64,000 nt of DNA from Ampullaceana balthica (taxonomy: Eukaryota; Mollusca; Gastropoda; Lymnaeidae), in assembly GCA_944989445.1 (NCBI GenBank), contig CALYLW010000016.1, forward strand, positions 2,522,505 through 2,586,504, read 5' to 3'. The notes under the pieces were generated by a model, which saw only the letters and a list, made by a program, of their open reading frames with translations, did no database searches and was not told the origin of the DNA. The position numbers and the translations under genes were made by a program. How positions within the stretch are numbered: position 1 is the first letter of the stretch; the number at the start of each line of letters is the position of its first letter. Positions 34,871 to 48,359 of this stretch are shown piece after piece.

Positions 34871-35059
34871 GACCTGGTTATACGATTACCAGCTTTGATA
34901 AAAGGCCTTGACCTGGCTCTTGCCAACATGTACATCGGAATATTGCTTGACCCAGAATGCAGTTCTGTACATCAGGATCTGGCTAGCGAATTTTCAAATT
35001 CATTTAATGTCACAATCTGACAGACGACTTGTATGACATCATTTTGTCTCTGGATATAG
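34871..35059 (+). pseudogene. Fragment C: decayed third copy of the receptor ligand-binding exon
   Basis: The + frame from 34871 reads through IGILLDPECSSVHQDLASEF and then an Asn-Val-Thr-Ile before TGA at 35018-35020. It lines up with exon B GLMYDPELC...QPTF and with the CKQQLLSLF segment of exon A, including the conserved Cys. Shifting frame by one base near 35012, the sequence continues as DDLYDIILSLDI and reaches G followed by GTTAAT at 35060. That gives a phase-1 donor like those of A and B. The first lobe (GPVC to TAGG region) is missing, and a stop lies eight codons upstream. It is most likely a relic of a third tandem copy. A real small exon (a possible acceptor AG ends at 34892) with a sequencing error is the alternative. 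Confidence 0.6.
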
Positions 35060-35668
35060 GTTAATACTATTCTCTAAGGAGCATCATCGCTCTGCGTGTC
35101 ATATGTACCACGCGTGTCAGCAAATGCAGAGTAATGAAATTTTAATTTGAGTTAACCTTAGACCAAACGACAACTCATCAAGTTTGATAACTCGTACGTA
35201 GCAAACACAGAATTTGATTGCCTTTAGTTTTCCTTTATTTCTATCCATTTTGTGAGACCGTCATTTCCGGTGAGTAATGTAGGAAGTGACGTCGCTAGCT
35301 TTTCTAGATTTTCAATTTACGCTCATCGGTCGAGTTTATTTGTTGATAATTAGACCGTGTTTATTGACGACGCGAAGTTTCACGTCCACAGTGTTCGTGG
35401 AAGTCCGTGAGTGTCCGTACATGTCCGTGATGTAGTGGGATGTCTCGATTTTATTACATATGTTCTTTTCTCGTACTAACTTTTTATTTAGTTTCGTCAC
35501 TACAATGAGTCCGACCTACGTCGGAAAGATGTTACCTACCACCTTCCGCTAGAATATTCCATTTGTTTGAAAAATGTGTCCCTTATAATTTATATAGCAG
35601 ACGAAATCGAGCTGTTATCCCCCCTTCCCCCCACTCTTTTTTTTTACCGCCCCAATTGCTCTAGTATA
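35060..35668. other. No gene recognised
   Basis: Unique DNA with short duplications of GTCCGTGAGTGTCCGTACAT type at about 35400-35430. No coding signal was found. Confidence 0.5.
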
Positions 35669-36350
35669 AAGTCTTAAAACTTCGCTAGTTGTTAGTTCCT
35701 AAAACTGTACTAGTTGTTAGTTCCTAAAACTGCACTAGTTGTTAGTTCCTAAAACTGCACTAGTTGTTAGTTCCTAAAACTGTACTAGTTGTTAGTTCCT
35801 AAAACTGTACTAGTTGTTACTTCCTAAAACTGCACTAGTTGTTACTTCCTAAAACTGCACTAGTTGTTAGTTCCTAAAACTGCACTAGTTGTTAGTTCCT
35901 AAAACTGCACTAGTTGTTAGTTCCTAAAACTGCACTAGTTGTTAGTTCCTAAAACTGCACTAGTTGTTAGTTCCTAAAACTGCACTAGTTGTTAGTTCCT
36001 AAAACTGCACTAGTTGTTAGTTCCTAAAACTGCACTAGTTGTTAGTTCCTAAAACTGCACTAGTTGTTAGTTCCTAAAACTGCACTAGTTGTTAGTTCCT
36101 AAAACTGCACTAGTTGTTAGTTCCTAAAACTGCACTAGTTGTTAGTTCCTAAAACTGCACTAGTTGTTAGTTCCTAAAACTGCACTAGTTGTTAGTTCCT
36201 AAAACTGCACTAGTTGTTAGTTCCTAAAACTGCACTAGTTGTTAGTTCCTAAAACTGTACTAGTTGTTAGTTCCTAAAACTGTACTAGTTGTTAGTTCCT
36301 AAAACTGCACTAGTTGTTAGTTCCTAAAACTGCGCTATTTGTTAAGTCAT
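35669..36350. repeat. 25-bp minisatellite, about 27 copies
   Basis: The unit ACTAGTTGTTAGTTCCTAAA plus ACTGC repeats nearly perfectly in the middle. C/T variation occurs (CTGCAC or CTGTAC), and copies at the right edge are degenerate. Confidence 0.97.
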
Positions 36351-38035
36351 AAAACTTTCCTAGTTTTTAGGTCATACCACTGCACCATTTGTAAGGTCGT
36401 AGTTAGCAAATTGTGACTTTAACGCCGCTTGCTCTCCTGTGCTTAAATAATACTTTAAACGCGAATTTAATTAAATCCACATTCAATATACTTGACTAGG
36501 TGTTTCTTGGACAAGGAAATTCTGGTACTCGTCAAATCTTCACCAATCAACTGTAAAAAAAAACTCCACATGTTTTGTTGTGATTGTTGTTTAGTTTCCA
36601 TGGCAACATTACTATGTCCATGTTTAACAAAATTGCCTAAACTCAAATGCCTAAACTACTCTGTAAAATTGCAAATTTAAAAATATTTAATTGTTTACCC
36701 TACGATTCCTTTGCGATGAAATTTATTGCCCTTGGTCACCATGGGTCATAGTTTAAAAACCTTTGAAGCATTTTATTTAACTTATCGTCCTCATAAAAAT
36801 AACCACTATGTCAACATAGCGGAAGAGTGTGACTTTATTCGGGTAATTCCGCTGGGTTGTCAGCAATCGCCGTTTCATGTTGCTATAGAAATAGATTCTA
36901 ATTTCAGTTCCAAATAAAAAAAGAACTTCCCGATTGTTTGAAGCAGATTGAGACAAATTCCAAGAACAAAAGTCTGTTCCATGAAACACATCCCTACAAT
37001 TGTTTGGTTGGAGCTTGGTGCCACTTGGCGACCACCATTTCACGCCAACAGTTGTCTACGTTAACAATTTAAATTTAATGAAAAAGCTCCAAGTAATCAG
37101 TTACAGAATGTTGAAGATTAACAAATGTACACAGATGACCTTACCTGATCCCTCGACCTTTAGAGAAGCCTCATAAACCATGGTTGTCTCCGTGTGAGTC
37201 TCAGATATACAGCGATTGTTTGTCAGGCCAACAGTGACAATTTGAGATCGTGGTTAAATAATTGAGCTTAGCTAAAATAACGCGATGTTTTGAGAAAGAT
37301 TAAAACGCTAAGCGACGACGCGACGTGCTCAAGTCATTGATTGACAAAACAGTGACTACATTTTTTCTCTTATACTTCCCTTATAATTAACAAAAGAAAT
37401 AAAATTTTAAAGTACCTGGATAATTTCATCTTTAAAATAATTATCACTGTAGCGGTGGAAGGTTATGGCTAATAGAGCTAACTTGTTGGAGAGGGTCCAT
37501 ATGTTGTACCCATTGGCAATACACACTGTTCACACGGCTAATGTTAACCAAACGTTTGTCTAATCCTAATCCCTCTGTATGTAGTGGGTTCTCACGTTGT
37601 CCACTATAATCTCCTCCAACTCTACCCAACAAACCAAATCATCAACTGAAAATTTGAGAACCTCGCCTCTATTTCATTCCGCTAACACCGACCATATTGT
37701 TTGAGACCAGGGAGAGACCAGACACCAATAACAGTGGTGTTTGCTTTGTTTGTTGTGGATAGGGGAAGGGCCGGGGGCGGGGGACAATGTTCACATTCTC
37801 ATTAAATCGATGGGGTAAAAAAAAACATAGCAGTGGCACCATGGAGGGGGGAATAACTCTGATGTAGAAGAGATAAATCGAGAGTGAATAAAAGTGAAGT
37901 CTTTTGGAACTTAGATCTTGACGCGGAGGAAAAGATTTTAAACATTGGCTTATAGCATTATCTTTTCTTGTAATGAACAATGCTACTCTAAGACATTGGG
38001 TTATAGCATGCTCTTTTCTCTCCAATAGGTATATT
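36351..38035. other. No gene recognised
   Basis: Several frames of 60-140 codons occur but none matches a known family. The longest (minus strand, 37669-38091) runs into the neighbouring tandem repeat. No element ends were found. Confidence 0.45.
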
Positions 38036-38103
38036 TGCCACCTCCACTGAGTATATTTGCCACCTCCACTGAGTATATTTGCCACCTCCACTGAGTATAT
38101 TTG
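38036..38103. repeat. 22-bp tandem repeat, three copies
   Basis: Three identical copies of GCCACCTCCACTGAGTATAT plus TT are present, followed by two diverged copies to about 38165. Confidence 0.9.
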
Positions 38104-38165
38104 TCAGACTCCCCTAGGTATCGTTGGCCACCTCAACTAAGTATTGTAACCTCTATTTAGTATCG

Positions 38166-39618
38166 CGGATAGTTTTCCTATCAAATCCAAATCCTATTTT
38201 AGAATGTACAGACCCGTCTTATACATATGCATGACTATAATAGCGATACGATCCCTGTCCTTGTGATGAAATTATGAATATGATTAGCTTCTTTGTAGTT
38301 AACTAACGTATTCGAATACTGTTATTCTAAATCATGGATATTCAGAGCCTTTACTTTCATTTCTATTTTATATGGAAACACATATTCGTTGTTCAGATAT
38401 TTCACTCAAAAAAGGTATCGAATACCTTAATGGCCCTTTAAATGGACCAACATTTTTTTTTCTTTTTAAATAGAACCCCGATCTGTTTCTTGTAATGAAC
38501 ACATAAACATACCAAAGTAAATGTCTGATATTATACACCGAGTTTTTGGAAGCACTTAATCCACGTAATGTGGCGTATAACTGACATAACTATATGAATT
38601 CACGTATTCCACTTTCCTCTTTTCTATTTTGTTATTTAGTCTTTTCTTCACACATCACCTCAACTTTTCTCCCATTTCTCTCGTTGCTGACCATTTCTCT
38701 TACAATTGACCATTTCAGAACTGACAAATTCTCTCAAAATTAAGAGTGTCTCTATTCTTCTCTCTCAGAACTGAAGATTTCTCTCAGAACTATTTCTCTA
38801 AGAACTATTTTTTTAAAGAAAAAATCGGTTTCACATAAACAAAAATTCTTCCTCTAAAACACACTATCACCCTTTCTAAGACAGTCTGTTATTTGTATAG
38901 AGAAATGTTTTAGGTGTGTTAGAGACAGACTTGCAATTGCAGTGCTTACGAGAGAGACGTATGATTTATAGTTCATTTTGAGCGACAGAGAATGATTTCA
39001 TTTCAGTAGAACTTAATTCTTAGTGATACTTAAAATGTTCATCTTTTCTCATTATATATGTGTATATGTCTGTGTAAAATACTTTTTTTCACAAAAGGGT
39101 AAGATTCAATTAAGGCTAACACGTATAACTTGCCTGCTGCCGATTTCACCCCCCCCCCAAACCCAAAACCTGCCATTATCTTCGTTGAGTCTAGATCCTT
39201 TAGCTTTAACTCTTATAACGTCAATGCGCCACCATCTTATTCTCTTAGGTTTCCCTCATTTTTCTGACAATTTCTGTCACCGCCCCCCCCCCTAAATCCC
39301 CCAGCTTTGCAGTTGCAGTCTATTTTTTGAGACAGTTAATATGTTAACCTTAATAGAAGCTTTAGCCTCTCTCCCCAACTCCCCCCTCCCGTCCCCGTCC
39401 CCCATTGCAGCACGGCACTTGAGATCTCCCTAAGCCCGTACAACAGCACTTAAGGGTTAATGGATAAGCCGCTCCAATCTCTTGGGCGCTTAAGGGTTAA
39501 AGACAGTGTGAGGGTAAGGCGCCATTTTCTTCTCTTTTTTTAAATCAACTTAAAATTTTCATTAATTTTTCACGGCGCTCAGAGCTGTCGATGTCAGTGG
39601 CCCTAGGATTAACTTTAG
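38166..39618. other. No gene recognised
   Basis: AT-rich DNA with degenerate TTTCTCTCAGAACT-like repeats near 38690-38815 and C-runs at 39146-39155 and 39282-39291. No gene was supported. Confidence 0.5.
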
Positions 39619-39945
39619 AGATGGGCGGAGATGGTTGTTAGGAGATGGTTGGAGATGGTTGTTAGGAGATGGATGGAGATGCTTGTTAGGAGATGGGTGG
39701 AGATGGTTGTTAGGAGATGGGCGGAGATGGTTGTTAGGAGATGGTTGGAGATGGTTGTTAGAAGATGGGTGGAGATGGTTGTTAGGAGATGGTTGGAGAT
39801 GGTTGTTAGGAGATGGGTGGAGATGGTTGTTAGGAGATGGTTGGCGATGGTTGTTAGAAGATGGTTGGAGATCGCGGTTAGGAGATGAGTGAAGATGGTT
39901 GTTAGGAGATGGATGGAGATGGGTACTAGGAGATTGGTGTATTTA
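39619..39945. repeat. 24-bp minisatellite, about 13 copies
   Basis: The unit GGAGATGGTTGTTAGGAGAT plus GGTT alternates GGTTGG and GGGTGG forms, which suggests 48-bp higher-order units. Its length is divisible by three, so it appears as Trp/Arg-rich frames. Confidence 0.95.
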
Positions 39946-42097
39946 AATGAAGGTTATAAGTCTCAGTTTTTAGGGCTGACAAGGGGTGATTGTTAGTAGA
40001 TGTTTAATAGCAGATGTTCTCTATTGAGTGCTTGACGTATTGGAACGACAATTAGCTTAGGTATATTGATCAAGAATGTTGTGATAGAGAAGTGAATGTT
40101 AATAATGCTTGGGTGATTTATTGAGATTAAATGTTATAAGTTAAACACCTTACAATAGAGTTAAAATAATTCGGCTGTATCTTTCCATTGCATCATTGTT
40201 ATATAAATTTATGTTTTTCTTCTTAAATGTCAACGAACTTTTCAAACAAATCTGGTTTGTCGATTCCCAGAGAAGAAGAAAAAAGGCGAAATTAAAAATC
40301 ATCACTAGTTTTTATTTTCATTTGAAGTTTTTGTACATTGTTCTTTGCTCGTTATTTATCATGCATTTAAATCACGATAACCCATTAAAGATGTCGGCTT
40401 TCCAAGCAACCGAGTTCATCAACACAGAATTAACTTGCAACAAGGAACTAAAAAACGCATCCATTGTCTACTATATGATTAATTTCGTGTGCGATATTAA
40501 AGGAATATTGTGTTTATACAGAACTGTTTCCCGGGACATCAAAGACGATATCTATTTATCCACCAAGCCCGGTTGTTTTCTTGCCTCGTCTCTTTCGTTA
40601 TGATAAAAAAGAACCAACGGCTGCAGTAATCGCATTATGATTATCGTTATCGATTTCCTGCTGCGGATCCACTCGTGCGACTACCAATGGCATTTAATGA
40701 CAAAATAACGAAAGCATATTTGTGGCATAATCGCATTACGATATCACGGTCTTGTTGATCACTGCAATGAAGAAATGTCCCCCCCCCCGTGCTTTGAATT
40801 TATCTGATCCCCCCCACCCAAAAAAAAAGAACCTTAGAGTCCCTTCCCTGCACCTTTTGTATTTCTTTTTTTTGTTTTAATTTGAAACGCCATGTCTGTG
40901 ATATGGAACAATTCCAACAAAGGAGATTATTGTTGCTAATTGAAGCAAAATTTTCTGTAATAAGATCAACGCCTCATGCAGAACTAATTGGGGCGCTTGT
41001 GGAACATCAACAATTACAATTTTTAAAAATGTTGTTACATTAAAATAGAAACCAGAAACGAAAGAAAATAACTGGGATACACTATCACCTTAGCCGAATA
41101 ATTACCACTGTTATTGAAATACAACATTTTGTATGTTTTTGTTTGTATGTTTGTATGTTTTTTGTTTTGTTTTTTGTTTGTTTGTTGTTGTTTTTTTGGT
41201 CTGTTTATTGTAAAAAAATAATAATTTATGCTATGCACCAATGATTTTCCTTGTCTATCATTTATATAGGTACAGTAGGTAAAGGTATATTGGACACTGA
41301 TGTGCCGTCATCTTCTGTTGTTCCATTGTTCTATACTCTTCTCGCTCTCTTTCTTTCCCTCTCTCAGTCTCCATTTCACTCTTTTCTCGTGCCTTAATGA
41401 AATGATGTAAGAGCGTATACTGAAAAATAAGGATATTTACACCCACCAAAAAACATATTTACTGTGATAAAAATATTTACCCCCATCATAAGACTTTACC
41501 ACAGCCATAAGATTTACCGACAGCCATAAGACTAACCACCATCATAAGACTTACACCAACCATAAGACTCACCCTAACCACCAGATTCCCCATTAAAGCA
41601 CAACGAATTTTGAAAATAAATTTTCTTAAATAAAATCGAAGTTTATTTTAAAACAAACCCATTGTCAATCGTAAAGTACATGGCGAAAATCGAGGCAGCT
41701 TTGAAAAAACAAGTGGGGAAACCAATATTTAAAACAGAAGTCTCGAAAGCAAGAGTCTTTTCCGCCATCATTAAATGATGCTTACAACAATAAGGGAGGA
41801 CAAACCACAAGGGGAACCAAACTGAACAGAAAGGGAAGCAATCACGAGTCTGATCAATAGTCGGGGCTTCAAAGACCAACTTTAAAAAAACCACTCTTAA
41901 CAGATTACACTTAAAACATCCAATGAGACTGAAATCATCGGGTGGTACAACACAATTGTTGGCAGATTGACGGCTGCGCAGTTCTATATCGTCGTCTCAG
42001 GGGTAGATTCACTTTATCTTTTAGCGATTTATCTGGGAATAACGTTATTTTTTGGGGTTTTTGGGTAATATTGCAACCTCTGGGAGTCTGCTTTACA
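39946..42097. other. No gene supported; unrecognised ORFs
   Basis: A + frame of 135 codons at 40196-40603 ends with an unrecognised Cys-containing segment. A minus frame of 83 codons lies at 41643-41894. Neither matches a family I know. Degenerate copies of CCATAAGACTTACC occur at about 41480-41590, and G/T-rich TTTGTTTG runs at 41135-41200. Confidence 0.4.
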
Positions 42098-42984
42098 TCA
42101 GGGACGACATACACCTGTGATAACATACACCTGGGACAGCATACACCTGGGACAACATACACCTGGGACAACATACACCTGGGACAACATACACCTGGGA
42201 CAACATACACCTGGGACAACATACACCTGTGATAACATACACCTGGGACAACATACACCTGGGATAACATACAACTGGGACAACATACACCTGGGACAAC
42301 ATACACCTGGGACAACATACACCTGGGACAACATACACCTGGGACAACATACACCTGGGACAACATACACCTGGGACAAAATACACCTGGGACAACATAC
42401 ACCTGGGACAACATACACCTGAGACATTATACACCTGGGACAACATACACTTGGGACAGCATACACCTGGAACAACATACATCTGTAACAGCATACACCT
42501 GGGACAACATACACCTGGGACAAAATACACCTGGGACAACATACACCTGGGACAACATACACCTGGGACAAAATACACCTGGGACAACATACACCTGGGA
42601 CAACATACACCTGAGACATTATACACCTGGGACAACATACACCTGGGACAACATACACCTGGGACAACATACACCTGGGACAACATACACCTGGGACAAC
42701 ATACACCTGGGACAACATACACCTGGGACAACATACACCTGGGACAACATACACCTGGGACAACATACACCTGGGACAACATACACCTGGGACAACATAC
42801 ACCTGGGACAACATACACCTGGGATAACATACACCTGGGACAAAATACACCTGGGACAACATACACCTGGGACAACATACACCTGGGACAACATACACCT
42901 GGGACAACATACACCTGGGACAACATACACCTGGGACAACATACACCTGGGACAACATACACCTGGGACAACATACATCTGGGA
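42098..42984. repeat. 16-bp minisatellite, about 55 copies
   Basis: The unit ACACCTGGGACAACAT repeats with scattered variants (GACAAAAT, GAGACATTAT, GATAACAT). Two stretches around 42390-42440 and 42560-42620 carry the same variant order, so a block was duplicated internally. Confidence 0.97.
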
Positions 42985-44719
42985 TGCTCGAACTTTTTGG
43001 GCCGCAGCAAAGTTGTTGTTTTTTATTAAGAGCTTCAATCATTAAAGTCTGTATGATTTTATAGCTACACCGATCCCACCTGTAATTAAAAGTCTTCAGC
43101 TGTCTTCCTTACTTCTTTTTTTGTTTTTGTTGTTCTTTTTTTTCGTTCTTTTATTTCATGTATTTATTCATTTCTTCCTTCTTCTCTTTCTTTCTGTCTT
43201 TCTTTCTTTCTTTCTATTTCACTTTTTTTCTTTTATTAACTTTTTCTTCTTTTTTTTCCTTTATAATTCTTTTTCTTCCTTTCTTACTTTTATTAATTCC
43301 ACTAACATCTTTCCTTATAACAAGTTTGTATTTTTAATTTCTTGCCTGACATCCGTCATTACCTTTAGGCATCCTTGCGTGGTGAAGAATTAATACAGTT
43401 ATCAAGAAAAGAAACCCCAACGTTTCGTTATTAAAGTTTTGGGGTCAATTCCGGACTCACGGCGATTCTGATTGGCTGCCCAATAAATTGAAGATGGCGC
43501 TTGATCAACTGTATTGACTTTTCCATTTTAATTATAACATTCCCTAATATCCCCGATATATCTAAGATCTTTTTTTTTAAACACTAGGACACTTGTCTAC
43601 AACTTCTCATTACTTTCAAAGTATCGCGTGACAATGTATTGATTTCCCGTTGTGATTTTTTAAAAGCTTTACTTTCTTGGGCTATTTCTTGCATGCATTC
43701 ATTTCATGTGTTTGCACGATTGTTTGTTTCTTGTTCACCTCCCGATGTTTCTTGGAGGTGTTAATGGTTGTTTTATTTTTATTTATTTGTTTTATATTTG
43801 AAAGAATTACAGATGTAGCGAACTTAAATTAATCTTCTGATGTTAAATAGAATTATTTTTATAATGCGATTCCACTGTTACAATGCGATTCCACTGTTAC
43901 TCATGTAATCGCATATATATCCGTGTAATCTCGCCAAATATCGTCGACATTAATAGCAGCGAGTCAAAATCGTATGCTAAATGGAAAACATCATAAATTT
44001 ATTATTAGCATCAAAACACCTTCCTGTTATCCACACACAAAAAAAAATTTAAAAAAATTACCCATTATCTCGAGAATCTAAAAGCTCACTAAATACCTGC
44101 TGAACACTGGTGCCAACAAAACTAAAGCCTTCAGTATATGTGTATACATATCTCCAACTACTGGCTGAGTCTGAACTTGGCCACTTATTACCTTACAATT
44201 ATGACTCAACATCAGTCTCGCCGAGCACAACATAATCTTATCTCACTGTGACCAACCCCATAACGGGACTGTGTACGTGCTGGATTTTCCCAAGCTGAAT
44301 CCTTTATACAAACATATGTTGTAACAATTAATAACATCTAATCTCACAACATACGATTAATCATGGAAATAATTGTAAAAGTTCATGACGTAATATTCGA
44401 AAAATTTCTGACTCATCTTTTCCCAAAGCTTTACGGAAACATGAATACAACAATTGTTTTACAAATCACCATAATAAACTGACTCGTGACTATGAAAATG
44501 AGATTACATGAATGAGTTGTTGTTTTTTTTTCAAATTCAGATGACAGAAATCTGTCTCAACGTAAAGAATGAATTGAAACCATCATTTGGTGTACAGAAT
44601 GTCTGGTCTAAAGTCTGTCCGCGAAATGATGGGAAGGAGTGGGAAGGTCGGTAAAATGAGGGCACCGGTTACATGTAAAAATCATTGCGGTCGAAATACG
44701 GTCTTAGGACACAAAAGAG
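42985..44719. other. No gene recognised; T/C-rich tract
   Basis: Pyrimidine-rich TTTC/TTTCTT sequence covers about 43100-43310. The Phe-rich 90-codon frame over it is low complexity. The remainder is AT-rich. Confidence 0.5.
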
Positions 44720-44720
44720 A

Positions 44721-45439
<719 letters not shown>

Positions 45440-45605
45440 CAATGTCCCTCTAAGGTTCGTTGGTCTGTGTGCAAAGTTAAAAAACCCGTAAGCAAAATTG
45501 CCCAGCATCCATTTTTGTGCAATATGTTATCAAATTTGCTGCGCGGTGATTCTAAACTGCTGCGCGGCGTCGGTCAGACATCTGCGCGGCTTAAAGGGAA
45601 AATTG
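45440..45605 (+). mobile_element. hAT-type MITE, copy 2
   Basis: Same family and orientation as 9892-10070. It begins CAATGTCCCTCTAAGGTTCG and ends TTAAAGGGAAAATTG. The flanking 8-bp duplications are CTCTCAAC and CTCTAAAC (one mismatch). The inner blocks GATTCTAAACTGCTGCGCGG and GTCAGACATCTG match copy 1. Confidence 0.88.
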
Positions 45606-45613
45606 CTCTAAAC

Positions 45614-47250
45614 ACCCAGTCTTCCATTTCCTCCTCCTCCCTACCCAGTTATTGACAAAGTACAACCACCGTACAATAACAATGTTTAAATAGTACCACA
45701 ATCCCGGTAGGACATGACGGGGTCCGTAAGGACAATTCTCATCTGTTTCCGGTTTGAACAGGTGTCCTGTTTTCTAATCTCACCCCGTCGCCTGCCCGTG
45801 CCAAAAGGGAATAACTCTCACACCTCGGTAAATGATCTGAGACAACTCCCAGTCAGAGACATGCCGTGACGTCACGCTATGGGAGTTTGCAGGAGTTCCA
45901 TTCGAGTTACCAAGCCTGGCTCAATACGTCAATCAAATGTGCAGTGCAAAACTGACAGAACTATTTCGGGAAATCAGGGTCAACGCTGCTTCTTGGTCGT
46001 CTTAAATCTATATTTATAAAAAAAGCTTGACTTAGTGTTAACTATTGCATTAATTAAGTCAAACCAGAATTTCCAAAGTGTATGACTTTACTACTGGTAC
46101 TCTTTAATTTTTACCCTTTTTTCATTAATTATATTTTAGTCAAATTGTAGAAGAAGAAAAAAACCAATGTCGTTATTTTGTACTGAAGGTGAATATTGTC
46201 ACTCAGGTTTGATATACGAAATTTAAAAAACGTTGTTTTTAATTCATTGTTTTCCAATATTTCGACATAAGTGAACTGCTGACAATACTTTCTCTAACAG
46301 GGAATAGCCTTCGATATAACAATTAAATATTTTGTTACTTCTTAACTATCACTAAAAATTTTAACTAAATATTGTCTTGTCTTATCTATACAGACGCTCC
46401 TTCTATGCAGAAGATTATTGCGTCCACGGACCATGCATGTCTATTGAACGCAGTCAAAGCTTGATTGAGCGCTTAACCCCACCATAGTCCCCCCTCCGCG
46501 CTGGGGTACACATCCAACACTTTGGGAATACTGCTTTAATGGAATGTTTGTATTACAATTGTTTAACTAAAAAGACCACTATAGACCAAAACTTACTCAC
46601 AATCTGATATTTAGCCGTGTTTTATTGGCCAACCATCAAGTTATCACCAGGATAGCTTTATGGATTGGTCTTTCACACACTTCAACACGCAGGCTGACCT
46701 CACTGAGAATAAACCACCCTTTGACCCGTACCCAATCATATTTAAAAATAAAGTTTTGTATGAGTGCCCCCCCCCCTGGCCGTTGCTTGAAATGTGGTCG
46801 GGGTGCACCGCCCCCTGGTAAGTTTGCTGCAGCCAGGTCACGGAGTTCACCCATGTGACGTCAACTGTACATGCCGATGCCTTAGAGCGAGTGGATGCGA
46901 AGTGCAGAAGCGTGTCCAAACTGCAAGCCTAAGGGCTCTTTGGCGCTGCCTTTGATATAGCCTCATCAGCCTCACCATGGGGTGGGAGAGCTTGAACTCC
47001 CTATTCTATTTATAAACAAGTTCTCAACGTTAAGTTGTGTTTGCTATGAGATTGAAGAATAATTCAGTAAAACTTTGTTGTTGTTTTACAAACTAAACAA
47101 AGATTCTCCTTTCTTGGTGCACAATTTGTAGACCATCGTCTCAATGTAAGTTTCTGTTATTATTTCTTTTTCTGTTCTCATTTTTTTACTTGGTGTTTTG
47201 TTACTTTTCTTTTTGTATGTGATTTCGATACATTTCTTCTTGGTTAAGGC
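45614..47250. other. No gene recognised apart from a SINE tail
   Basis: Mostly AT-rich DNA. TGACGTCA palindromes lie at 45867-45874 and 46856-46863. A C-run lies at 46769-46777. The frames at 46625-46920 match nothing known. Confidence 0.45.
46376..46432 (-). mobile_element. SINE 3'-tail fragment, copy 3
   Basis: The block TTATCTATACAGACGCTCCT followed by TCTATGCAGAAGATTATTGC and GTCCACGGACCATG matches the lower-coordinate end of the SINE at 26440-26745. The tRNA-like head is absent, so the copy is truncated or cut by later rearrangement. Confidence 0.7.
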
Positions 47251-47261
47251 AGACTTCATTA

Positions 47262-47402
47262 CGCTTTTGCTACGAGGCATCAATATGATATTGCTATGAG
47301 ACTTCGATACGCTACGAGGCATCAATATGATCTTGCTATGAGACTTCGATACCCTTTGCTACGAGGCATCAATATGATCTTGCTATGAGAGTTCGATACG
47401 AT
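47262..47402. repeat. ~44-bp tandem repeat, three copies
   Basis: Three copies of a unit containing CTACGAGGCATCAATATGAT and TTGCTATGAGACTTCGATAC are present with small length differences. Confidence 0.85.
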
Positions 47403-48335
47403 TTTTGGATGCGACCTCGATACGTTCTTGATGTTAGACCTCCATTCTCACATCCAAATATTAATTCTTAATACATGTTTCCTCCACTGTTCCTCCAAAG
47501 GTCAGAGTATAACACCATGCCATTGAGACTATTATGTACCTGTATTAAATTCGTTATTTCCTTGACATCTTCGCTAAAAGATTTGATAGTTCTGATCGTC
47601 TGTACAGCACTTAGCACCAGTACAGTAGTTAGCCCTTGTAGACCTTAAGAACCTGTACAGCACTTAGCACTAGCACAACACTTACCACGTCTACACGTCT
47701 TGTAAAATGGTTTGTTTCACGTCCATGTCCGTGTGAGTGCAGCCAGCATTCCACCCCCATATACCACTCCGCCCCCCCCCCAATCAGTCAGTCACGTGAA
47801 AGTCAAACCGTCAGTGACACGCCCCAACCTCGCCCAACACAATAAAAAACCTAATAGATTGTTTGTCATAATCAATCAATGTTTGTGGGCCGTTCAGAAA
47901 CCTTTTCACACCTTAACACAAGGGCCCGTTCTGTAGCCATGGAGCCCCTGGTCGGGATATTATTTGTTGTATCAATTCAAGCATTTTGTTGGACACTTTC
48001 GATTTCTTTTTTTTCTTCTTTTTCTAGATAAGTTAACTATCGTGTGAGCGTGCGCGTATGTTTATGTTTGTGCATGCGTGTGCGTGTAAGTGTATGAGTG
48101 TGGCCTTACGCTGAGCATATTTTTAATTATAGCTTTAGTCTCTTTATAAAACAATATTTTATTACTAAAAACATTAAAGATTCATTTACATATATTTACA
48201 AATGATATTAATACACGTATGTTTTGAGGTGCATCAAGTGTACATCGCTATTTTGTACACACTCTTTTTTAATGGGTTTTTGATTTTAAAAAAGAATTTT
48301 TTTCTCACAAAGCTTTCTACGTAGACCGAATCGAA
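47403..48335. other. No gene recognised
   Basis: Short CAGCACTTAGCAC-type repeats occur at 47600-47690 and a GTGTGCGTG-like patch at 48040-48100. No gene was supported. Confidence 0.5.
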
Positions 48336-48359
48336 ATGTTATTTGTTGAAATGTTTTTT

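Noticed and set aside
40196..40603. 135-codon ORF as a possible gene
   Set aside because: AT-rich codon use, no recognised domain, no splice context. Left as unrecognised.
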